This document shows positions 34,363-42,062 of a stretch of 64,000 bases of DNA, piece after piece. Every line of letters begins with the position of its first letter. Positions within the stretch are counted from its first letter, which is position 1. A program made the position numbers and the translations under genes. The DNA is from JACQGZ01 sp036004665. GTDB taxonomy: Bacteria; Sysuimicrobiota; Sysuimicrobiia; Sysuimicrobiales; Humicultoraceae. The DNA lies in contig DASYRG010000018.1 of assembly GCA_036004665.1 (NCBI GenBank), forward strand, positions 9,925 through 73,924, read 5' to 3'. The notes beneath the pieces were generated by a model. It ran no database searches and was not told the DNA's origin. It saw nothing but the letters and a program-made list of their open reading frames with translations.

Positions 34363-35603
34363 CCGTACAGACCCCGGAGGCGGCGCGCTTCGGCGATGCG
34401 GCTCACCCCCATGGCGTAGGCGGCCGTGCGCATGTCCACCTCATGCTGGGTGGCGGCCTGGAGCACGTCGCCGAAGGCCTGTGTCATCTTTTCTTCCAAC
34501 CGCTCGCGCACCTCCGCTTCCTTCCAGAAGTAGCCGTAGCGGTCCTGGACCCACTCGAAGTAGGAGACGACCACACCCCCGGCATTGCAAAGGATGTCGG
34601 GGATGATGAAGATCCCGCGCTCCCTCAGAATCGCGTCCGCGTCCGGGGTGGTCGGCCCGTTGGCGCCCTCGGCGATCAGGCGCGCCCGGATGCGGTCCGC
34701 GTTCTCTTCGGTGATCTGCTGTTCGAGGGCGGCGGGGACCAGGATGTCGCACTCCATCGTCAGGAGGTCCGCGTTGCTGATGGACGAGGTCCCGGGCAGC
34801 CCCACGACGCTGCCCGTGGCGGTGAGGTGCCGGATCACGGCCTGGGGGTCTAGCCCCTTGGGATTGGTGATGCCGCCTCGCACGTCGCTGACGGCGACGA
34901 TGCGCGCTCCCGCCTCATGGAGCAACCGGGCGGCGTGGCTCCCCACGTTGCCGTAGCCCTGGATGGCCACGCGGGCGCCCTCCAACGGCATGCCGAACAC
35001 CCGCAGCGCCGCCTGCACCGTGTACATCAGCCCGCGGGCGGTGGCTTCCTCTCGTCCGCGCGAGCCGCCGAGTGGCACCGGCTTCCCCGTCACCGTGCCG
35101 GGCTCGACGTAGCCCCGCTTCATGCTGATCGTGTCCATCACCCAGGCCATGACTTGGGGATGGGTGCCGACGTCGGGGGCGGGGATGTCGCGGTCGGGGC
35201 CGATGATGTCAAAAATCTCTGCGACGTAGCGGCGGGTCAGGCGCTCCAATTCGCGCATGGAGAGCCGGCCCGGATCGACCGCGACGCCGCCTTTGGCTCC
35301 GCCGAACGGGATGTCCACGACCGCGCACTTCACCGACATCCAGGCCGCCAGCGCCTTCACCTCCTCGAGGGTCACCGCCGGATGATAGCGGATACCGCCC
35401 TTGGCCGGACCGCGGATGGTGTCGTACTGCACGCGGTAGCCGGTGAACACCTCTACCTGCCCGGCATCCATCTCGATGGGAATGCTCACGATGATGGAGC
35501 GTTTGGGCGCCCGCAGCGGCCCCAGGGTGGACTCGTCGTAGTGGAGCAGCGCTCCCACCCGGTCCACCATCTCCAGGTAGCTCTCAAAGGGACTCTCGGA
35601 CAT
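34359..35603 (-). CDS. gdhA: Glu/Leu/Phe/Val-type (glutamate) dehydrogenase
   Basis: 414 residues, hexameric GDH length. Substrate and catalytic region: GPAKGGIRYHPAVTLEEVKALAAWMSVKCAVVDIPFGGAKGG with two conserved lysines. The NAD(P)-binding Rossmann motif is VAIQGYGNVGSHAARLLHEAG with an acidic residue pattern IVAVSDVRGG. It interconverts glutamate and 2-oxoglutarate plus ammonia. Its ATG shares one base with the yajC stop (TGATG). Confidence 0.95.
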   Translation of the reverse strand: MSESPFESYLEMVDRVGALLHYDESTLGPLRAPKRSIIVSIPIEMDAGQVEVFTGYRVQYDTIRGPAKGGIRYHPAVTLEEVKALAAWMSVKCAVVDIPFGGAKGGVAVDPGRLSMRELERLTRRYVAEIFDIIGPDRDIPAPDVGTHPQVMAWVMDTISMKRGYVEPGTVTGKPVPLGGSRGREEATARGLMYTVQAALRVFGMPLEGARVAIQGYGNVGSHAARLLHEAGARIVAVSDVRGGITNPKGLDPQAVIRHLTATGSVVGLPGTSSISNADLLTMECDILVPAALEQQITEENADRIRARLIAEGANGPTTPDADAILRERGIFIIPDILCNAGGVVVSYFEWVQDRYGYFWKEAEVRERLEEKMTQAFGDVLQAATQHEVDMRTAAYAMGVSRIAEARRLRGLYG

Positions 35604-35884
35604 CAGGCCGGCTTGCTCTGCCGTCCCCGCACGTGTTGCACCGCTCCCCGATCCGACTTCACCTTGACGTTGGGCGCGAGTTCCAGCGTGAGGGTATCCT
35701 CCTTGACGTCTAAGATCGTTGCGTGGAGGCCGCCGACGGTGATGATGCGATCTCCCTCCCGTAACTTACCCAACATCTCCCTCCGCCGCCGCATCTGCGT
35801 CGCCTGGGGACGCCAGATGAGGAAGTACAAAACGACGAGGAATACCAGCAGGGGGATGAGGGTCGTGTACTGCTGTTGCTGCAT
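35603..35884 (-). CDS. yajC: Preprotein translocase accessory subunit YajC
   Basis: 93 residues with an N-terminal membrane helix (LIPLLVFLVVLYFLIWRPQATQMRRRREML) and the YajC beta domain LREGDRIITVGGLHATILDVKEDTLTLELAPNVKVKSDRGAVQHV. It is part of the SecDF-YajC group that supports protein export; secDF genes are not in the window. It heads a three-gene run with gdhA and the HD-domain gene. Confidence 0.93.
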   Translation of the reverse strand: MQQQQYTTLIPLLVFLVVLYFLIWRPQATQMRRRREMLGKLREGDRIITVGGLHATILDVKEDTLTLELAPNVKVKSDRGAVQHVRGRQSKPA

Positions 35885-35975
35885 GAGGAGATCTCCTCTC
35901 GCGCACCCGAATCGGCCCTATGTGTTTCGTCGGGCATGTGGGCCCCCCTCCACACCTCGCCATGGATGCTCTCGA

Positions 35976-36052
35976 AGAAAGCCCGAGGCCCGCCTCCGAC
36001 ACAACTGTGATCCCGTTGTTCGGTTGGGGAGGAGGCGGGCCTCGGGCTTTCT
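35976..36052 (+). repeat. Palindromic element C with 22-base perfect arms
   Basis: Left arm 35976-35997 and right arm 36031-36052 are perfectly complementary over 22 bases; the loop is about 33 bases. The right part of the loop (GATCCCGTTGTTCGGTT) matches the core of elements A and B near 45.9-46.1 kb at 14 of 17 positions, although the arms are unrelated in sequence. It lies between divergent genes, directly before a promoter, so it cannot be a simple end-to-end terminator. Confidence 0.8.
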
Positions 36053-36056
36053 GAAG

Positions 36057-36069
36057 GGCGTGCTACAAT
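36057..36069 (+). promoter_or_regulatory. Extended -10 promoter for the 36096 gene
   Basis: TGCTACAAT is an extended -10 element (TG, one base, TACAAT at 36064-36069). It sits about 26 bases before the ATG, with GGGGAGGAG as ribosome binding site. The end of palindromic element C lies immediately upstream, where a -35 region would be. Confidence 0.5.
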
Positions 36070-36095
36070 GACGCCGGCACTTGGGGAGGAGCGCC

Positions 36096-36566
36096 ATGGC
36101 CGAAGGCGAGGGCGAACTCAGCCGGGAAGAGAAAATTGCCGCGGCGCGTGCCCGTGTGGAAGCGCTAAAGGCGCAGCGCGCCGCGACCGGAGGACCCGCT
36201 GCGCCCGGTGGAGCTCCTGGCGCGGCGATGGAGATGCCAATCTCAGCGGCCAATGTGGCGGGCCGCCCCATGGACCGGACGGCTGAGGATCGGAAGGTCC
36301 AAGCCTTCGGCACGATCAACCAGGCCGTGGACATCGTCGCCGCCCCCGAGGACAGCGAGAACATGAAGAAGCTGCTGGTCGGCATCAGCGGCTACCAGAA
36401 CCCCCTCCGTCGTGGGGCGTTCCAGGTGGACTATCGGTACTACGCGGAGGCCCGCCGCCGGCTCGAGGCGGCAGGATATCAGGTGGAGGAGAAAGACATC
36501 CTGGACCGCTCTCTGCGCAATTGGTCGCCGCAGACACGCGGTTGGACCAGGGTGGAGTCCTCGTAA
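36096..36566 (+). CDS. Hypothetical soluble protein
   Basis: 156 residues; ATG at 36096 has a strong ribosome binding site (GGGGAGGAG). The N-terminus (about 1-30) is a charged helix (LSREEKIAAARARVEALKAQR), followed by an Ala/Gly/Pro linker and a C-terminal domain (about 75-150) with KKLLVGISGYQNPLRRGAFQVDYRYYAEARRRLEAAGY. No membrane segments or signal peptide. I do not recognise the family. Confidence 0.65.
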   Translation: MAEGEGELSREEKIAAARARVEALKAQRAATGGPAAPGGAPGAAMEMPISAANVAGRPMDRTAEDRKVQAFGTINQAVDIVAAPEDSENMKKLLVGISGYQNPLRRGAFQVDYRYYAEARRRLEAAGYQVEEKDILDRSLRNWSPQTRGWTRVESS

Positions 36567-36606
36567 GCGCTCACCACGGTCACCAACCGCGCCGTCCCCG
36601 CTCGCT

Positions 36607-37755
36607 TCACCTCGTTTCCAGCTGGATGCCCTGGTAGTAGAAGCGCAGGATCTCCGAGTACCCGCGGCCCGCCGCCGCCTGCCCCCAGGCGCCCCACTGG
36701 CTCATCCCCACCCCATGCCCCGACCCACGCCCGCGAAACTCCACGGCCGCCGCGCCGTTGTCCCCGACCACGCGCGCCGCAAAGAGCGTGCTGCGCAGCA
36801 GGGAGACGCCGAGGATCTGCCGCAACTCGGTGCCGCGCATCTCCACGACGCCGGCGCCCCCGGTGATCCGCACCGTGAGGACCCGCCCTGACGGACTGGT
36901 CGAGGAGATCTTGATCCCCGACACCCCCGCGATCGGACGCCCCGCCCGGGCCAGCCTGGCCTCCAGCGTGTCCAGATCGATGCGGCTGAGCCATTCCCGC
37001 GCGGGACCGTCGGCTCCGTAGGGGTCTGCGACGCCGCGCAGGTACGCATAGGGCTGGCCCCAGACGTACTCGCTGGACTCCGTCACCCCGCCTGAGTCGG
37101 AGTGATAGGCGGCGAAGATGGGGCGGGCGGCATAGGTCATGATCACCCCGCGCGTCGCCTCCACAGCGGCGGTCGTTCGGGGATCCTCGGCGTTGATCCC
37201 CGCGTAGACCTGGGACTCGGTCGTGGCCCGCAGGTCGTAGCCTTCAGCGGCAAAGCGCCCTGCCGACTGGACCGCCAGCGTGCGCGCCGCCACCGCCTGC
37301 GCCTTCAGCGCCTCGGGGGGCCAGCGGGGATCCACCTCCATCTTGAGGACCCCGTACAGGTACTCCTCCAGGTCGATCTCGTTGATGACCGTAAGCCGGC
37401 CCAGGGGTGTCCGGCGGAGCTCGATCAGCCCGCGATAGCGGCGAGCACCGACCTGCAGCCACCCGGACGCGGGTCGAAGCCGCACGATGGTCCCGAAATG
37501 ATTCGCCCCGCCATCGATCCCCGGCGGCGACGGGCGGAACTCGTAGGCGCCCGCCGGAAGGGGCGTCACCGTCTGGCCGGCGACGTCACCGGCCTCAATG
37601 ACGCCGTCGGAGCTAAGGGCGACCGCGTCCTGATTGAGGAGGATACCGACGCGCACGACGTGATTCGTGGAGCCGCGCGCCGCCATCGGCGGCGCCAGCG
37701 TCGGGGCGAGTGCCGCCAGCGCGCCGCAGAGCAGGAGGAAGAAATGGCGTCGCAT
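36607..37755 (-). CDS. SpoIID/LytB-domain lytic transglycosylase-like protein
   Basis: 382 residues from ATG 37753-37755, giving a signal peptide (FFLLLCGALAALAPTLAPPMAA). The SpoIID domain spans about residues 100-370: INEIDLEEYLYGVLKMEVDPRWPPEALKAQAVAARTLA, AAYHSDSGGVTESSEYVWG, and RGSGHGVGMSQWGAWGQAAAGRGYSEIL. SpoIID enzymes cleave glycan strands; outside sporulation they act in wall remodelling. No sporulation genes are seen here, so a spore role should not be assumed. Confidence 0.93.
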   Translation of the reverse strand: MRRHFFLLLCGALAALAPTLAPPMAARGSTNHVVRVGILLNQDAVALSSDGVIEAGDVAGQTVTPLPAGAYEFRPSPPGIDGGANHFGTIVRLRPASGWLQVGARRYRGLIELRRTPLGRLTVINEIDLEEYLYGVLKMEVDPRWPPEALKAQAVAARTLAVQSAGRFAAEGYDLRATTESQVYAGINAEDPRTTAAVEATRGVIMTYAARPIFAAYHSDSGGVTESSEYVWGQPYAYLRGVADPYGADGPAREWLSRIDLDTLEARLARAGRPIAGVSGIKISSTSPSGRVLTVRITGGAGVVEMRGTELRQILGVSLLRSTLFAARVVGDNGAAAVEFRGRGSGHGVGMSQWGAWGQAAAGRGYSEILRFYYQGIQLETR

Positions 37756-37763
37756 GGGAGGAG

Positions 37764-37973
37764 CTAGCGTCGGCGGAAGAAGAGCGAGAGCACCAGTGTC
37801 AAGATCACGCTCAGCGCCAAGCTCGTCACGATGGGGATGTAGACGGTCACGCCGTCCCGCCGGATCAGAATGTCGCCGGGCAGCCTCCACCCACGGCCTA
37901 TGAGGCTAAGGAGCAGTCCCGCAACGACGAAGACGATGCCAAAGAGAATGAGGAGGCGGCCGCCTTCTACCAC
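37764..37973 (-). CDS. DUF2905 membrane protein
   Basis: 69 residues from GTG 37971-37973, with AGGAG five bases upstream inside the ruvB stop region. Two membrane helices flank the family motif GRGWRLPGDILIRRDGVTVYIPI. DUF2905 has no known function but is very often next to ruvB, as here. The start overlaps the ruvB end by 7 bases. Confidence 0.88.
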   Translation of the reverse strand: MVEGGRLLILFGIVFVVAGLLLSLIGRGWRLPGDILIRRDGVTVYIPIVTSLALSVILTLVLSLFFRRR

Positions 37974-38995
37974 AACTGCTCCTGGCCGCGCTCCGGTAGG
38001 GCGGCCTTCAGGTGGTCGTATGCTGCAGCCGTGGCTTTCCGTCCGCCGGGAGTGCGCGAGAGGAAGCCCCGCTTCAGCAGGAAGGGCTCCACGACCTCCT
38101 CCAAGGTCTGCGCCTCTTCGTTCAACGTGGCGGCCAGCGCCTCGATGCCAACCGGCCCTCCCCCGTACACTTCCACCAGCGCGCGCAGCAGCGTCCGGTC
38201 CAGGGTATCCAACCCGGCAGCGTCGACTCCCTCGAACTCGCAGGCCTCGCGCGCCACCTCGCCGGTGATGCGCCCGTCGGCCCGAACTTGCGCGAAATCG
38301 CGCACCCGCCGCAACAGCCGGTTGGCGATGCGCGGGGTCCCCCGCGCGCGGCGCCCAATCTCGAGGGCGCCGTCCTCGGTGACCGGCACCTCTAGGATGG
38401 CGGCCGAGCGCAGGACGACGCGCCGGAGGTCTTCCACCGGGAAGAAGTCCAGGTGGTGGACGATCCCGAAGCGCTCGCGCAAGGGGGAACTGAGCAGACC
38501 TGCCCGTGTGGTCGCGCCGATCAACGTGAAGGGCTTCAGTTGGTAGCGCAGCGTGCGGGCGTGCACGCCCTTGTCGATGACGAAGTTGACCGTGAAGTCC
38601 TCCATCGCCGGATAGAGCAGTTCCTCTACGGCGCGGGGCAGGCGATGGATCTCGTCGATGAAGAGCACGTCGCCCCCCTCCACGTTGGTCAGGATCCCCA
38701 TCAGATCCCCACCGCGCTCCAGGGCCGGCCCGGAGGTGGAGACGAAGTTGGCGCCCATCTCGTTGGCCACCACCCCGGCCACGGTCGTCTTCCCCAGGCC
38801 CGGGGGCCCGTGCAAGAGGATGTGATCCACCGGCTCGCCGCGCTCCTTTGCGGCCTGGAGGCTGATGCGCAGCCCTGCGAAGACCTTGCCCTGCCCGATG
38901 CACTCATCCAGCCGCTGTGGCCGCAGGCTGCGAATGAAATGTTCCTCCTCGGGCGTGGTCTGGGGGACGATGCGTTCGCGACTCATCTGGGTCAC
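37967..38995 (-). CDS. ruvB: Holliday junction branch migration ATPase RuvB
   Basis: 342 residues. N-terminal RSLRPQRLDECIGQGKV, Walker A LLHGPPGLGKTT, Walker B VLFIDEIHRL, sensor 1 IGATTRAGLLSSPLRERFG, arginine finger region, and the C-terminal winged helix with GGGPVGIEALAATLNEE. It drives branch migration with RuvA. ruvA and ruvC are about 1-2 kb upstream on the same strand, separated by two mini-ORFs and a membrane protein gene. Confidence 0.98.
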   Translation of the reverse strand: MTQMSRERIVPQTTPEEEHFIRSLRPQRLDECIGQGKVFAGLRISLQAAKERGEPVDHILLHGPPGLGKTTVAGVVANEMGANFVSTSGPALERGGDLMGILTNVEGGDVLFIDEIHRLPRAVEELLYPAMEDFTVNFVIDKGVHARTLRYQLKPFTLIGATTRAGLLSSPLRERFGIVHHLDFFPVEDLRRVVLRSAAILEVPVTEDGALEIGRRARGTPRIANRLLRRVRDFAQVRADGRITGEVAREACEFEGVDAAGLDTLDRTLLRALVEVYGGGPVGIEALAATLNEEAQTLEEVVEPFLLKRGFLSRTPGGRKATAAAYDHLKAALPERGQEQLW

Positions 38996-39019
38996 TCCGT
39001 GGGGAAATCCAGCTCCTCT

Positions 39020-39187
39020 TCAGGGATCCCTTGCTGCACCCCGTGCGCTCACCGACCCGTTCTTGCCGCCATAGTCCAGCGGCTGCCCGTCGGATGAGAT
39101 TTGGGCCTTGTACACGTCGCAAGCGTTGATGAGCCGAGGGTCGTCGAGCCCCTCGACGATGATGATCCCTCTGTAGCTTCCGGTCAC
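39020..39187 (-). CDS. 55-residue mini-ORF between ruvB and the RuvB-like fragment
   Basis: GTG at 39185-39187 overlaps the preceding mini-ORF stop in GTGA. The product begins TGSYRGIIIVEGLDDPRLINAC and has no membrane helix. No family recognised. It could be a real small protein or the 3' remnant of a gene whose 5' part was lost. Confidence 0.4.
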   Translation of the reverse strand: MTGSYRGIIIVEGLDDPRLINACDVYKAQISSDGQPLDYGGKNGSVSARGAARDP

Positions 39188-39351
39188 GTGCGCGCCTCCT
39201 CCACCATCCGGCGCGCCTTGGCGATGCGGGGCGTCCCCCGGGCACGCCGGGCGATCTCGATCATCCGGTCCTCGATGACGGACACGTCCAGGATCGCGGA
39301 TAGAGGATTCCTCTTCGAGGGTGGTCTCAGGATGATGCGTTGGCGGCTCAT
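39184..39351 (-). pseudogene. RuvB-derived fragment (55 codons, internal deletion)
   Basis: The 55-codon frame starts MSRQRIILRPP, like the RuvB start MSRERIVPQTT, then jumps to SAILDVSVIEDRMIEIARRARGTPRIA, which matches RuvB SAAILEVPVTEDGALEIGRRARGTPRIA. The whole ATPase core between them is missing. The end, ARRMVEEA, also resembles RuvA ARRMVEEAMKRNP. It lies directly upstream of intact ruvB on the same strand and looks like a decayed partial duplication, though it is still an open frame. Confidence 0.7.
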
Positions 39352-39357
39352 CAGCCC

Positions 39358-39999
39358 CTAGGCGCCGGCGCGCCTCAGGGCCAGCCCACCCCAGATCAGC
39401 GAGACAATTGTCAGAATGATGCTCCCAAGGAAGAAGATTTCGACTTCTCGCGCCACCGCGAGAAGCAGGCTGAGGATCCCCGCCGCCGCGAAGATCCAGC
39501 CGACCAGGGCAGAAAGTGCGCCGCTCGACAGGATGGCCCATCCGAACACCACAAACCCCGCCCCGGCAAAGGCGTTCCCTAACGTGTCCGCAACCTGATC
39601 CGCGGCGAGGACCGCCACGTATGCGTGCGCGGCGGCTGTTTGGTCCGAGACCGCCGCCACGGAAGGAAAGGCCACCCCGGCAAACAACGACCCGAGGCCG
39701 TGACCGATGAGCCCGACGAAGACAAGAAGCAAGGCGGTGGTCGCTCGGGTCGGCGCCCCATTGCGCGTTCGCAGGTAGAGACCGACGCTGAACGGCAGGC
39801 TGAAGCCCACCGCCAGTGCGCCAAACATCCCTATCAGCTTTAGTCGTGTGGCCTGCTCCCGGAACACCGGAACAGCCTTGGCGGGATCGCTCAAGGTCTC
39901 TGGGGTGACCCCGCTTGTGGCGAACAAGATGAAGAGGAGTGCCAGAGCAATGCCGGCCAGGATGCCGAAGGTTCCTCCGTTGCGCTGCACTCGGTCCAT
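39358..39999 (-). CDS. DUF4386-like integral membrane protein
   Basis: 213 residues from ATG 39997-39999 with a purine-rich ribosome binding site (GGGGGGAGAGGG). Six membrane helices are visible; the first (TFGILAGIALALLFILFATSG) and the general spacing resemble DUF4386 proteins. Function unknown. It is inserted between ruvA and ruvB on the same strand, 13 bases after ruvA, which splits the usual ruvCAB order. Confidence 0.65.
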   Translation of the reverse strand: MDRVQRNGGTFGILAGIALALLFILFATSGVTPETLSDPAKAVPVFREQATRLKLIGMFGALAVGFSLPFSVGLYLRTRNGAPTRATTALLLVFVGLIGHGLGSLFAGVAFPSVAAVSDQTAAAHAYVAVLAADQVADTLGNAFAGAGFVVFGWAILSSGALSALVGWIFAAAGILSLLLAVAREVEIFFLGSIILTIVSLIWGGLALRRAGA

Positions 40000-40012
40000 G
40001 CCCTCTCCCCCC

Positions 40013-40642
40013 TTAGGAACTGACGGCCTGACGCTCAATCCGGTAGACCTCCTGAAACAACGCCTCCGCGTCGGCGATGGCAGGGTTGCGCTTCATTGCC
40101 TCCTCCACCATCCGGCGCGCCTCCGCCGGCCGGTGGCCCAATTGCCGGGTGAGCAACTCCAAGACCTCGGCCTGGAAGTCCTCAGCCGGAGGGCCGGGCT
40201 CCGCGGGCGTCTCCTGCAGGAGCGCGTACTTGCCCATCTTTCCGTGGAGGGCCGCAACGATCTTTTCGGCCGTGCGGGCGCCGATGCCGGGGAGGCGGCG
40301 AAGAAACTGCGTGTCTTTGCGTTCGATGGCGTCGGCGATGGCGTGCACCGGATGACTGATCGCCTTGACCGCCTTGGTCGGCCCGACGCCGTCGACGGTG
40401 ATGAAGCGTTCAAAGAACTCCTGTTCGACCTCGCGCAGAAAGCCGACGAGGAGCGGCCGGGGCTGGTTCGCGCTGACGTGATAGGAGATGAAGAGCGCCA
40501 CTTCGCCCTCGCCCCCCTCGCCGCCGCGCATTGCCCGCGCCACCACCGCCGGCAGGTGGACCTCGTAGCCGACGCCGCCGGCTTCCACCACCAGCATCTC
40601 GTCGGTGTGGCGCAGTACCCGTCCGCGGAGGTAGGCGATCAC
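40013..40642 (-). CDS. ruvA: Holliday junction DNA-binding protein RuvA
   Basis: 209 residues. Domain I OB fold begins MIAYLRGRVLRHTDEMLVVEAGGVGYEVHLP. Two helix-hairpin-helix motifs follow (FITVDGVGPTKAVKAI and LRRLPGIGARTAEKIVAAL). The C-terminal three-helix domain that binds RuvB is EVLELLTRQLGHRPAEARRMVEEAM. It tetramerises on four-way junctions. It overlaps the ruvC stop by 4 bases. Confidence 0.97.
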   Translation of the reverse strand: MIAYLRGRVLRHTDEMLVVEAGGVGYEVHLPAVVARAMRGGEGGEGEVALFISYHVSANQPRPLLVGFLREVEQEFFERFITVDGVGPTKAVKAISHPVHAIADAIERKDTQFLRRLPGIGARTAEKIVAALHGKMGKYALLQETPAEPGPPAEDFQAEVLELLTRQLGHRPAEARRMVEEAMKRNPAIADAEALFQEVYRIERQAVSS

Positions 40643-41169
40643 GCCCGCGCTCCGGCGGCCGGACGCGGCGGGTGAGGCGGGCGCGGCGGCGTCAGCGCCA
40701 CGCCCCGGCGTGAGAGCGCGGTCAGCGCCAGAGCGGCCGCGTCGGCGCTGTGGGAGACCGGCCGCCGGCTCAACCCGAGGATGCGCACCACCATCGCCTG
40801 CACCTGGCCCTTACTGGCGCGGCCGTTGCCGGTGAGGGCCCGCTTTACCGCCGCGGGCGTCAACGTCTCGACGCCAACCCCCGCGTTCGCCGCCGCCAGC
40901 GCAATGGCTCCCCGTACGTGGGCGAGGGCCAGGGCAGTCCGAGGGAAGCGTTCGTGGGCGAAGAGGTCTTCTAGGACGACCACATCCGGACGGATGTCCT
41001 CCAGCAGGCGAGCCATCTGGCGGTGAATGTCCGCCAGCACGCTGGAGAGGTCGCCCTGGGTCATCTGCAGCACGCCCAGGTCGCGCAACCCGCAGCCCAG
41101 GTGGTCGCCCTGGAGGATGCAGTAGCCGGTGGCACGGAGACCGGGATCGACACCGAGTGCGATGAGCAT
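40639..41169 (-). CDS. ruvC: Holliday junction resolvase RuvC
   Basis: 176 residues. Catalytic acidic residues lie in ALGVDPGLRATGY (Asp near residue 7), VVVLEDLFAH (Glu) and the C-terminal HSADAAALALT (Asp pair region). It nicks four-way junctions in the RuvAB complex. It is the first gene of the ruvC-ruvA run, 80 bases downstream of yebC. Confidence 0.96.
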   Translation of the reverse strand: MLIALGVDPGLRATGYCILQGDHLGCGLRDLGVLQMTQGDLSSVLADIHRQMARLLEDIRPDVVVLEDLFAHERFPRTALALAHVRGAIALAAANAGVGVETLTPAAVKRALTGNGRASKGQVQAMVVRILGLSRRPVSHSADAAALALTALSRRGVALTPPRPPHPPRPAAGARA

Positions 41170-41249
41170 GCGCGACTGGCGCGGCGATGTTGCCCGCGCT
41201 CCGAACCGATGTTCGCTGGTCGCCGGGAGCCTACCTGCTGTCCGACGCG

Positions 41250-41996
41250 CTAGCTAACCTGTTCGAGGATCTCTTCCGGGATGTCGAAGTTGGCGTAGGC
41301 CTGCTGCACGTCGTCGTGCTCTTCGAGGGCCTCCATCAGGCGGAGGACCTGGTGGGCCTCCTTCCCCTCCACGCGCACGGTCGTGCGGGGCACCATCATG
41401 ACGTCCGCCGCGGCGAGCGCAATGCCCCGCGCCTTGAGGGCGTCCCGCACGCGGATAAAGTCCTCGGGGGTCGTGACGACCTCGTAGGTGTCCTCGGCGT
41501 TGCGGATGTCCTCGGCGCCCGCCTCCAGAGCGGCGAGCATTAGATCATCCTCCGAGACGGCAGACTTCTGGACGTCGATCTGGCCCTTCTTGTCGAACAT
41601 CCAGGCCACCGAGCCGACCTCGCCGAAGCGGCCCCCGTGCTTGGTGAAAATTGAACGTAGTTCGCTGGCGGTGCGGTTGCGGTTGTCTGTCACCGCCTCC
41701 ACCAGGACGGCCACCCCGCCCGGGGCGTACCCCTCATAGTGCATCGTCTCGAGGGTAACCGTCCCTCCCTCTCCGGTGCCGCGGGCGACGGCGCGCTGGA
41801 TGCTGTCGTTGGGCATGCCGGCCTCGCGCGCGTGTTCCATCGCCGTGCGCAGGCGCGCATTCCCCTCGGGGTTACCGCCGCCCTCCTTGGCGGCCACGGT
41901 AATCTCGCGGGAGAGGCGGCTGAAGAGCTTCCCGCGCACCTGATCCACCTTTTGCTTCTTGATCTTGATGTTGTGCCACTTCGAGTGGCCGGACAC
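41250..41996 (-). CDS. yebC: YebC/TACO1-family protein
   Basis: 248 residues, the family length. It begins MSGHSKWHNIKIKKQKVDQVRGKLFSRLSREI and contains GGNPEGNARLRTAMEHAREAGMPNDSIQRAVARGTGE, both invariant family blocks. YebC proteins act as transcription regulators or as translation factors relieving polyproline stalls. It is next to ruvC, as in many bacteria. A TATACT box at 42025-42030 on the minus strand is a likely -10 element; start codon GTG with GGAGGA upstream. Confidence 0.97.
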   Translation of the reverse strand: MSGHSKWHNIKIKKQKVDQVRGKLFSRLSREITVAAKEGGGNPEGNARLRTAMEHAREAGMPNDSIQRAVARGTGEGGTVTLETMHYEGYAPGGVAVLVEAVTDNRNRTASELRSIFTKHGGRFGEVGSVAWMFDKKGQIDVQKSAVSEDDLMLAALEAGAEDIRNAEDTYEVVTTPEDFIRVRDALKARGIALAAADVMMVPRTTVRVEGKEAHQVLRLMEALEEHDDVQQAYANFDIPEEILEQVS

Positions 41997-42024
41997 GGCA
42001 GTCCTCCGGGGCGTAGACCCATCT

Positions 42025-42030
42025 AGTATA
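42025..42030 (-). promoter_or_regulatory. -10 element for yebC-ruvC-ruvA
   Basis: TATACT on the minus strand, about 28 bases before the yebC GTG, with a CCGGAGGAC ribosome binding site in between. No clear -35 hexamer. Confidence 0.45.
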
Positions 42031-42062
42031 GCGGAAGGAGGGCCATCTTCCCCGATGACGAC

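Noticed and set aside
36607..37755. Evidence for endospore formation
   Set aside because: A lone SpoIID-domain protein occurs in many non-spore-formers and no other spore gene is present.
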